Program-made: the position numbers and the translations under genes
The notes under the pieces: model-generated
Told to the model about the DNA's origin: nothing
The model's input: the letters and a program-made list of their open reading frames with translations, nothing else
Databases searched by the model: none
NCBI GenBank assembly: GCA_030535605.1
Contig: JAUNRQ010000005.1
Coordinates: forward strand, 1 to 56,399
Direction of reading: 5' to 3'
Source: Pseudoxanthomonas suwonensis
GTDB taxonomy: Bacteria; Pseudomonadota; Gammaproteobacteria; Xanthomonadales; Xanthomonadaceae
DNA length: 56,399 nt
Part shown: piece after piece, positions 18,159 to 24,504 of the stretch
How positions within the stretch are numbered: the stretch's first letter is position 1
Layout: each line of letters starts with the position of its first letter

Positions 18159-18341
18159 TCAGAGAAGGGGAATGGACGACATCGAGATGGAGAACGTGAA
18201 CGCCCGGTAGATCGCCTTGAGGGCGTCCACCAGTTCGGTGATTACGTCGGGGCGTGCCAGCAGCACGATGACGGCGGCCAGCAGCACCACGGTGTATTCG
18301 GCCGTGGCCTGTCCAGCCTGGCGGGAGCGGGGGGAAGGCAT
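18159..18341 (-). CDS. Mini-pilin (Flp-type), 60 aa
   Basis: It starts MPSPRSRQAG, then Gln11-Ala-Thr-Ala-Glu15-Tyr begins a hydrophobic helix (TVVLLAAVIVLLA). The G|QxxxE site with Glu at mature position 5 matches Flp-type prepilin processing. The mature peptide is about 50 residues, the size of a Flp pilin. ATG 18341 has AGGTG 9 nt upstream; an alternative GTG at 18353 directly follows the stop of the previous gene. It could be a minor pilin, the 92-aa protein at 22240-22518 being the better candidate for the major subunit. Confidence 0.75.
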   Translation of the reverse strand: MPSPRSRQAGQATAEYTVVLLAAVIVLLARPDVITELVDALKAIYRAFTFSISMSSIPLL

Positions 18342-18353
18342 CAGCGTGTGCAC

Positions 18354-19040
18354 CTACATCTGGATGACCATGACCGAGGTGTTGCCGGCGTTGCGACTGG
18401 CGTTGATGACGATGCGGTCGCGCCCTTTCTCGTAGTAGGCGACGCATGCCGGCTGCGAGGCGCTGCAGGCTGGCGAGTTCGACGTGCGGACGTAGCCGCG
18501 GCCCGACAACGCGCGCTGGTAGAACGCCTGGTTCTGCTGCGGCGAATGGCGGTTGACCATGTGCAGGGTGCGCGTCTGGCGCGGTGTGTCGCGATGGATG
18601 ATGTCCTCCATCACCCGCGTGCCGGACGGACGCTGGAACCCGGCACCGGGCTGCGCCCGCCGACGGTCGCCCAGCGCCTCGCTGATGCCGATCTGGCCCT
18701 GCGTGCCGGTGCCGCGCGGGCGCAGTTCGACGGTGATGTAGAAATCGCCGCGGGCATGGCCGAGGATGGTCCTGCCCGCCACCACGTCACGGGCCATGCG
18801 GCCGCGCCAGTGCTCACGGTAGAAGGCCTCGACCTCCGCCAGCGGCAACGGCGACGCGAAGCGGCTGGTGCGCATGTTCACGCCGTTGTAGACCATGTGT
18901 CGCGACACCCACTCGCCGCGGGCATCACCCGGCAGCGGCACGTCCGGCCAGTCCTGCGCGCAGGCACCTCCCGCGGCCAGCAAGGCCGACAGGGCCAGCA
19001 GCAGCGGCGCGGCGCGGCGCGGGCACATGGAGGTCGTCAT
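18354..19040 (-). CDS. Exported protein of unknown function inside the Tad-like operon, 228 aa
   Basis: Its ATG overlaps the stop of the upstream TadE-like gene (ATGA). A signal peptide (RRAAPLLLALSALLAAGG...) ends in ACAQ-D, predicting a free periplasmic protein. The mature region opens with PLPGDARGEWVSRHMVYNGV and LPLAEVEAFYREHWRG, a pattern I have seen in xanthomonad secretion-associated proteins but cannot name. There is one Cys pair near the C terminus (PACSASQPACVAYYEKG). No enzyme motif is visible. Position makes a pilus accessory or periplasmic assembly role likely. Confidence 0.8.
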   Translation of the reverse strand: MTTSMCPRRAAPLLLALSALLAAGGACAQDWPDVPLPGDARGEWVSRHMVYNGVNMRTSRFASPLPLAEVEAFYREHWRGRMARDVVAGRTILGHARGDFYITVELRPRGTGTQGQIGISEALGDRRRAQPGAGFQRPSGTRVMEDIIHRDTPRQTRTLHMVNRHSPQQNQAFYQRALSGRGYVRTSNSPACSASQPACVAYYEKGRDRIVINASRNAGNTSVMVIQM

Positions 19041-19858
19041 CGGCCGGCGGGGAACGGCTGCAGCCGTTCGTGCGGGACGTAATCCGGTTCGATGGTGCCG
19101 ATCTTCAGGTCATCGACCCGACCGAGGATCGGCAGCGGCAACGCGCCGACCGTGTCCAGCACCGGCTGCAGGCCTTCCAGGTGCGAGCTGGGCACCAGCG
19201 AACGCACCTGCGAGCGCACGCTCCGCCGTCCCTGGCGTGGTCCGCCTGCATTCCATGCATCGGCCAGCAGCGCCTGGCGGCTGGTGACGCTCAGGCCGAG
19301 GTTGTCGAAGGGCGCGAGGTAGCGGGCCGGCCGGCCGTCGCTGGTGACCAGGTCACGCACGTCCATCCGCACCTCGGCCCGGACGTAGCCATCGCTGTTC
19401 GGCGGGAAAGCCCCGGGCAGCAGCTCCAGCCCTTCGCCGAGGACGCGCGAAAGCCAGCCAGGACTGGCCTGCTGGCGCAACGAGGCCAGATGGACGTTGT
19501 CGCGCTCCAGCAGGCGCTGCTCGCCGAGTGCCCGCAGCATGGGACTGTCGAACCGGCCCTGCGTCGCGGTGTTGGCCAGGTCCGAACGGATCGGGGCATC
19601 GGCATCGGCGAACGTGCGCGCTAGGATCGTCGCGCGCACCGGGCCGGTGCCACGCATCTCGTGCTCCGGGTAGGCCACGGCACCCCAGACCACGTTGCGT
19701 GCCGCCTGCTGCGACATCTGCCTGATGTGCGCGTACTTGGCCACCACCGGCAGCAGCAGGAACATCGGCACCAGCACCACGCAGGCCACCAGGAACTCGG
19801 TCATCGCCTGCCCTCGCATCCCCCGGCGTGCGCCGGACGTCCCCTGTCGCTGCTTCAT
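19037..19858 (-). CDS. TadE/TadF-like pseudopilin, 273 aa
   Basis: ATG 19858 has GAGGA about 7 nt upstream; the in-frame GTG at 19864 is an alternative. The N terminus MKQRQGTSGARRGMRG is basic, then Gln17-Ala-Met-Thr-Glu21-Phe begins a helix (LVACVVLVPMFLLLPVVAK). This gives the same RG|QxxxE processing motif as three other proteins of the operon. The soluble region of about 230 residues has no recognised motif. It is probably a TadE/TadF-type minor pilin. Its 3' end overlaps the next gene (ATGA). Confidence 0.8.
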   Translation of the reverse strand: MKQRQGTSGARRGMRGQAMTEFLVACVVLVPMFLLLPVVAKYAHIRQMSQQAARNVVWGAVAYPEHEMRGTGPVRATILARTFADADAPIRSDLANTATQGRFDSPMLRALGEQRLLERDNVHLASLRQQASPGWLSRVLGEGLELLPGAFPPNSDGYVRAEVRMDVRDLVTSDGRPARYLAPFDNLGLSVTSRQALLADAWNAGGPRQGRRSVRSQVRSLVPSSHLEGLQPVLDTVGALPLPILGRVDDLKIGTIEPDYVPHERLQPFPAGR

Positions 19859-19868
19859 GGCCACGTCC

Positions 19869-20693
19869 TCACTGCTTCAATGAAAACGCCGAGCCGGGCA
19901 CCTGCGTGCCGGTCACCAGGCGTACGGTCCGGATACGACAACTGGCCCCGTCGGCCGGCTCCTGTGCCAACGGCAGACGATCGTTGAACACGCCGACATC
20001 GACATTGCACACGTCACTGGGCAACTGCGAGAAACCGGGCACCTTGGCCGCGTTCCACATGCAGATGCGCAAGCCCGGCACCGTCTGCCGGCGCCACCAG
20101 GTGCATGGCTGGCCCGCCACGTTGCCCTCGCCGTCGCGCTGCCATCCGATCGCCTCGGCGACGGTGAGGTCCTCGTCGACGGCTTCGCCGGCCTCGGGCC
20201 AGACGTCTTCCGGCGGCTGTTCCTGCCGCTGCACCGTGCCGTCCTCGTGGACGCTGTACACCGAGCGATCCGGCCCGTCGTAGTACTCGTGGACCGACTC
20301 GGTGAAGGTGAACAGGCACAGCGTGCCGATGCCTTCGGTCGGACGCTGCGTCGCCCATTCGGTGCCGCGCACCAGCCGGCGCTTGCCGTCAATGGCGACT
20401 TCCACGCGGCGCTTGCCAAGCAGCTCCACCTGTGCGGGCGTGAGGGCTTCGATCGGCCAGCCGGCGGCCGCGCAGATCTCCAGCGCGTCGTCGTAGTCCT
20501 TGCGCAGGTGGTTTTCACCCGCAACCAGCCGCTCGATCATCAGTTCCGCGGCGACGGCGGTCCCGTGCGAGCCGCCGGCAGCCGGTTCGCTACCGACCGC
20601 GCCGACGCCGGATTCCTCCGCGACCGCCGGCGCCCGCGAGCAGGCCATGCACAGGGCCAGCAGCAGCACTGGCGGCAGTGCCCGGCCGTTCAC
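19869..20693 (-). CDS. Putative lipoprotein/exported protein of the Tad-like operon, 274 aa
   Basis: It starts at GTG 20693, overlapping the TadG-like stop (GTGA). The leader MNGRALPPVLLLALCMACSRA is a lipoprotein-type signal with two candidate Cys residues, neither in a perfect lipobox. The mature region has helical (HLRKDYDDALEICAAAGWPI), Lys/Arg-rich (LLGKRRVEVAIDGKRRLV) and Cys-containing (GQPCTWWRRQ, GLRICMWN, SDVCNVDVG, GASCRIRTV) stretches; five or six Cys suggest disulfides. I do not recognise a family. Its place among pilin-like genes suggests an envelope accessory factor. Confidence 0.75.
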   Translation of the reverse strand: MNGRALPPVLLLALCMACSRAPAVAEESGVGAVGSEPAAGGSHGTAVAAELMIERLVAGENHLRKDYDDALEICAAAGWPIEALTPAQVELLGKRRVEVAIDGKRRLVRGTEWATQRPTEGIGTLCLFTFTESVHEYYDGPDRSVYSVHEDGTVQRQEQPPEDVWPEAGEAVDEDLTVAEAIGWQRDGEGNVAGQPCTWWRRQTVPGLRICMWNAAKVPGFSQLPSDVCNVDVGVFNDRLPLAQEPADGASCRIRTVRLVTGTQVPGSAFSLKQ

Positions 20694-22123
20694 TGGAGGG
20701 TCCCCAGCGTGGTGCGTTCGACCATGGGCGTTTCCACCAGTCGCGCCTGCCAGTACGGGCTGAACAGGCTGCCCATTTCCAGCTTGCGGTCCTCGCGGTT
20801 CCAAAGGTAGCGAGTGAAGCGCCGGTTCTGGTGCGGGCGGTTGAAGTACACCTGTGCGCTGGCAAGGGCACGGATGTGGTCACCGCCGAAGTCGTCTTGC
20901 ATTTCCAGCCGCCCGGCGGCCATGTCCTGCTGCACCGCACTGGTGCGCGCGTTGCTGCCGGCCGACTGCGCCTCCACCGTGAAGATCGGCCCGCCTTCGC
21001 GGTCGCTGGTCGGGCGCTTCGCGTAACGCGGCTTGATGTCGTGGAACGTGTGCGCCAGGCCGTTGGTGTAGGTGGAGAAATAGGCATCCTGCTTGCGGCC
21101 ACGCACGAGTCGCCCGCCCGGGTCGCCTTCCACCAGGCGCCCGGCGGGACTGCGGCGGTTGACGCCACCATACGCGGCATGCCGCCGCCCGTCGTACTCG
21201 GACTGCCAGCCGTTGCCGTTGTTGATGCCCGGGAAGAAGCGCGGCTGTTGCGAACCGCCGACGGCCTGCGCGCCGCCCCAGCCAACGGGGATCTTGACCG
21301 CGCCGAACAGGATGTTGACGTCGAACGTGTCCACCGCTGCCCAACGGTCGTAGTCGACCAGATCGGTGCCGCCGCGGGCCTGGACCACGAACCAGGAATC
21401 GCGGCGGTTGCGGCTGAACTTGTCCCGCGACTCCATCACCAGGTTGCGATACCGCTCGCCACCCTCGCTGCGCCGGCCACGACCGCGCGGGACGTTCAAG
21501 GTGTCGAGATAGGTGCTGCGCGCGCTGACCGCCTGACCCGCCAGCACGCCGGTGGCCAGTGGTCGCATGCCTGCGCCGGGCGAGTTGTCGGCCACCACGC
21601 GGCTGGCCAGGTCGGTGACGTTGATGCCGCTGGTTTCGATCATCGCGCGCGCGGTTGCCGCGTACGCGGTGTTCGCCACGTCCAGTACGCCGATATAGGC
21701 AACGCTGCCCGTGCGAAGTCCGGCACGGACGGCCTGCAGACCGCTGTTGGCCGCTTCCATCGCCGCGGCGATCACCTGCCCGGCATAGGGAATGAACCGG
21801 ACGACCTTGGAAATGTTGCTGCTGGTGACGTTGATCTGCGTCATCCAGGAATTCAGGCTGACCGCTTGGGCGATCGCCACTTCGTTGGCAATGCGTCCGC
21901 GATTCATGTACGCCGCGCCGTTCCATGCGCGCGCGTACTCGGCGGCGACGCTGTAGGCGGCGGCATCGGCGGCGTTCACCAGCTCGACCTTCTTGTTGAC
22001 CACCTGGCCGGTGTTGAACACCACCAGCACGCCGGCGGTCAGGGCAAGCAGCAGCAGAAGGACGAAGACCAGGCTCTGCCCGGCCTGCGACTGCCGGCGC
22101 GAACGGGGATGCGGGATCGACAT
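20690..22123 (-). CDS. TadG-like pilus assembly protein, 477 aa
   Basis: It begins MSIPHPRSRRQSQAG, followed by the hydrophobic helix QSLVFVLLLLLALTAGVLVV and then FNTGQVVNKKVELVNAADAA, the Asn-Ala-Ala-Asp-Ala signature of TadG N-terminal (Tad) domains. The remaining 400 residues are soluble and probably periplasmic. Unlike the other pilin-like proteins of the operon, there is no Glu at position 5 after the Gly-Gln site, so it is probably an anchored, unprocessed protein. ATG 22123 is preferred (GGAG 7 nt upstream); ATG 22129 and an ATG at 22147 are in frame. It is the second gene of the operon. Confidence 0.85.
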   Translation of the reverse strand: MSIPHPRSRRQSQAGQSLVFVLLLLLALTAGVLVVFNTGQVVNKKVELVNAADAAAYSVAAEYARAWNGAAYMNRGRIANEVAIAQAVSLNSWMTQINVTSSNISKVVRFIPYAGQVIAAAMEAANSGLQAVRAGLRTGSVAYIGVLDVANTAYAATARAMIETSGINVTDLASRVVADNSPGAGMRPLATGVLAGQAVSARSTYLDTLNVPRGRGRRSEGGERYRNLVMESRDKFSRNRRDSWFVVQARGGTDLVDYDRWAAVDTFDVNILFGAVKIPVGWGGAQAVGGSQQPRFFPGINNGNGWQSEYDGRRHAAYGGVNRRSPAGRLVEGDPGGRLVRGRKQDAYFSTYTNGLAHTFHDIKPRYAKRPTSDREGGPIFTVEAQSAGSNARTSAVQQDMAAGRLEMQDDFGGDHIRALASAQVYFNRPHQNRRFTRYLWNREDRKLEMGSLFSPYWQARLVETPMVERTTLGTLQ

Positions 22124-22204
22124 GGCCATTCTCCGGGGGAACTCCAAGAGGCGATGCGAGGCGGGCTACGTCCTGGGCGTCGTCCGGGGTTCACGACACC
22201 GATC

Positions 22205-22232
22205 GGGGCCGCCCGCGCCTGCGGACGGCCCC
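22205..22232 (-). terminator. Strong intercistronic hairpin downstream of the pilin gene
   Basis: On the minus-strand RNA, a 12-bp stem (GGGGCCGUCCGC with GCGGGCGGCCCC, one G-U pair) closes a 4-nt AGGC loop, 8 nt after the pilin stop and about 80 nt before the TadG-like start. There is no U tract, so it more likely attenuates or protects the 3' end of a pilin-only mRNA than acts as a full terminator. This would allow high pilin and low assembly-protein expression. Confidence 0.6.
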
Positions 22233-22239
22233 GTGGGCA

Positions 22240-22518
22240 TTACGGCGAACGATTGCTTTCTTCGTAGTTCGACAGGTTGCCCTGCTTGGCCGCCTGCGCG
22301 TCCGCCTTGGTCTTGCCGGCAGTGACCTGGCTGCGGTTGGAGCTGTTCTGACCGGCCAGTTCCGACGTCATCACGGCCATCTGGCCACGGACCGTCTTGC
22401 CGAAGGCGGTGTACACGCCGATCGCGGCAATGGCGATCAGGGCGACGATGATGATGTATTCGGTCATGCCCTGGCCGCGCTGGCGGCGGCCGCCGATGAT
22501 GCGGTTGTTGTGCTTCAT
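22240..22518 (-). CDS. Flp-type pilin, probable major subunit, 92 aa
   Basis: The ATG at 22518 has GAGGAG 6 nt upstream, the strongest ribosome site in the operon. The precursor MKHNNRIIGGRRQRG is followed by Gln16-Gly-Met-Thr-Glu20-Tyr and the helix IIIVALIAIAAIGVYTAFGK, so cleavage after Gly15 leaves Glu at position 5. The mature tail is polar (NSSNRSQVTAGKTKADAQAA). First position, strong ribosome site, small size and the following hairpin all fit a major pilin. No prepilin peptidase gene lies nearby; PilD or a TadV encoded elsewhere would be needed. Confidence 0.85.
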   Translation of the reverse strand: MKHNNRIIGGRRQRGQGMTEYIIIVALIAIAAIGVYTAFGKTVRGQMAVMTSELAGQNSSNRSQVTAGKTKADAQAAKQGNLSNYEESNRSP

Positions 22519-23157
22519 GGAGAACTCCTCGAGTGGTTGGTTTGGGTGCCTGCTGGGCGCTGCATCGCAGCAGCGGCGAAGCTGCCCCAGCGCCGATGGC
22601 ACTTCAATCACTGCCCCCTGAATACCCCCGCGTATCGACGAAGCTGAATCATGAAAATCAATGACTTGCGTTATTTCTTGTTCAGCTTGCGTTTATAATG
22701 TGACAGTTTTTGTCAGTTCCGGACCTGTAGTGTCCGTGAAACATTCTGCTTTTCGGAAACCTGAATGGCCGTCCCGGTGCTCCCGAACCCTCATGACGGT
22801 CACGAGCGTTGCGTCGAACGGGGCGGCTGGGCGGACGGCGAGGTCAGGCCTGGATGGCCGTACGAGTGCCGGCATACGGATCGGCTCGATAGGCCCGAGC
22901 CGTCGCCGCCAGTTCCGGCCGACCACGGCGCCTCTCGGGAACACCCTCGCGATGGCGCTGGAGACATGCAGGCGCAAGCCGTCCGGACCGCGCCGGCAAC
23001 GACGCTCGGCAGACTCGCAGGGGCAGCCACGGGCATGCCCGTTGTTCCCATGCGACACGTCCCATGCGATACGGGCCGCGCGTCGCGACAACGCAGCCCC
23101 GGATGTCGCGCACGACGCGGCCGGCAGGCGGCCTGCCCGCCTGCCGGTGCGCGGCGG
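22519..23157. promoter_or_regulatory. 639-nt non-coding region upstream of the Tad-like operon
   Basis: I see no supportable gene here. Bases 22620-22760 are strikingly AT-rich for this genome. They hold the inverted repeats TGACA-N5-TGTCA (22701-22715) and CGGAC-N7-GTCCG (22720-22736), which look like operators. A perfect TATAAT at 22694-22699 faces the plus strand, away from the pilin gene, with only a poor -35 (TTATTT, 17-nt spacer). On the minus strand I find TTGATT (in CATTGATTTTC) but no convincing -10, so the pilin promoter is not resolved. Bases 22760-23120 are GC-rich and without recognisable coding on either strand. Confidence 0.5.
23122..23146 (-). terminator. Hairpin after the OmpA-like gene
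   Basis: This is a perfect 10-bp inverted repeat, CGGCAGGCGG / CCGCCTGCCG, with a 5-nt loop, beginning 11 nt after the stop of the OmpA-like gene. There is no T run on either side. It probably ends or stabilises that transcript. Confidence 0.5.
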
Positions 23158-24177
23158 CTACTGCTTGACCAGTTCCACCCGCCGGTTGCGCGCTCGACCG
23201 GCTTCGGTGTCGTTGTCCGCAACCGGGCGGGTATCGCCATGGCCGGCGGCGCTCAGGCGCCCGGCGTCGATGCCGGCGCCCTGCAGCGCGGCGACGACCG
23301 ACCGCGCGCGGCCTTCCGACAGCGTGCGGTTGTGCGCGGGGTTGCCGGTGTTGTCGGTATGCCCGTCAACCGCCAGCCGCAATGCCGGATCCTGCCGCAA
23401 CAGCGCCACGACCTGTTCGATCTGGGGCATCGAGTCCGCCAGGATCTCGGTGCTGTCGGTGGCAAAGTTGACCTGCAGCGCGACCTTGCCGCTGGCATCC
23501 AGCTGCTGCTTGAGCTCGGATGCCGGCAGCAGCGCGGCGGTGATTGCCGGTGCGGCGCGTTCGGTGACGAGGATGTTGTAGGCGCGTTCGGTGTGGTCGG
23601 ACACCACCTGCACCCAGATCTGCCGGTCGGCCTGCCGTACCAGCCAGGTGGAAAGCGGGTTGCTGGCCACCCCCTGCAGGCCCGATTCCAGTCGCGCCAA
23701 CGCGCCGTCCTCGCTGATCTGCTGGAACGCCGCGGCAGGCAGCCGCGAGGCGTTGACCTTCACGCCCTGCAGCCTGCCGATCACCGCATCCATGTTCGCC
23801 ACGACGTTGGCGAAGCCGCAGTCGGCAGCGCCCTCGGCGGTGATGTACGAGGCCACGGTCGGCCCCTCGACCCATTCGATCCGGTCGCCGGTCCAGTACG
23901 GTGCCCTGGCATGCCGCGGAGCGGTACCGTCGAAGCGGCAGCCTTCGGCCAGCGTCACGAAGGGGAAGTCGCCCAATGGTGCCGTCGACACCGGCGCGGC
24001 GTCGATGTCGAAGGCGACCGGACCGGCGGGCGGTGCAACCTCGGCCGGTTCACCACCCGGGGCCGAATCGCCGGGCGTGGCGTCACTGGCCGATGGCGCA
24101 GGCGGCGTGTCCGTCGGCTGGCAGGCCGACAGCAACGTGGCAATGATGACGATGGCAAGCGGACGCTGGATGAGCAT
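23158..24177 (-). CDS. OmpA-family peptidoglycan-binding lipoprotein, 339 aa
   Basis: ATG 24177 is preceded by AAGGAG at 9 nt. MLIQRPLAIVIIATLLSAC is a lipoprotein leader with Cys19. A Pro/Ala/Ser linker follows, then an uncharacterised middle domain (FPFVTLAEGCRFDGTAP...). The C-terminal OmpA-like domain (about 225-339) has VNFATDSTEI, VDGHTDNTGN and LSEGRARSVV, the motifs that bind diaminopimelate in peptidoglycan. OmpA-type proteins often accompany tad loci and may anchor the apparatus. It is transcribed in the same direction as the pilus operon but is separated from it by 639 nt and a hairpin. Confidence 0.88.
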   Translation of the reverse strand: MLIQRPLAIVIIATLLSACQPTDTPPAPSASDATPGDSAPGGEPAEVAPPAGPVAFDIDAAPVSTAPLGDFPFVTLAEGCRFDGTAPRHARAPYWTGDRIEWVEGPTVASYITAEGAADCGFANVVANMDAVIGRLQGVKVNASRLPAAAFQQISEDGALARLESGLQGVASNPLSTWLVRQADRQIWVQVVSDHTERAYNILVTERAAPAITAALLPASELKQQLDASGKVALQVNFATDSTEILADSMPQIEQVVALLRQDPALRLAVDGHTDNTGNPAHNRTLSEGRARSVVAALQGAGIDAGRLSAAGHGDTRPVADNDTEAGRARNRRVELVKQ

Positions 24178-24504
24178 TCCTGGAGTCTCCTTGACTGGTG
24201 GGGGGAGTCGGCTGCCGGCCGCACGGGACGCTGCGCGCACCTCACGCGACCGCACGGGCTGCATCGGCCGGATGTCCACACGCGGAAGGGCGTCGGGCGG
24301 CACCGGCCCGGTGCACCCGGGCAGATTGTCACCCACGTTCGGCAACAGATCGCAGCGGCCGTTGGCGGCAATTCACGACAGTCGGATGTCAAGCGCACCT
24401 GCGAGCCGGCACGGTGCCGCTCGACTCGGCACCGGCCCTGCAACGCCGTGCACGGCAGCGCCCTGCCCCGCTCATGGGACAGGCACGCATGCCTCGGACA
24501 CGCC
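24178..24504. other. Intergenic region upstream of the OmpA-like gene
   Basis: These 327 nt hold no supportable gene. A minus-strand TTGACA box (24388-24393) has no matching -10 at 16-18 nt. A 6-bp inverted repeat, ACACGC-N4-GCGTGT (24498-24513), spans the ptrB-like stop codon. Confidence 0.4.

Noticed and set aside
22671-22699. Plus-strand promoter TTATTT-N17-TATAAT as a confident feature
   Set aside because: The -10 is perfect but the -35 matches poorly and no plus-strand gene follows. It is kept only as an observation within the regulatory region.
22693-23091. A 132-codon minus-strand frame in the large intergenic region
   Set aside because: Very Arg-rich, no ribosome site, no recognisable domain, and it ends in the AT-rich operator region. 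Not enough evidence for a gene.
24388-24393. TTGACA box as a promoter for the OmpA-like gene
   Set aside because: No acceptable -10 lies 16-18 nt downstream on the minus strand.
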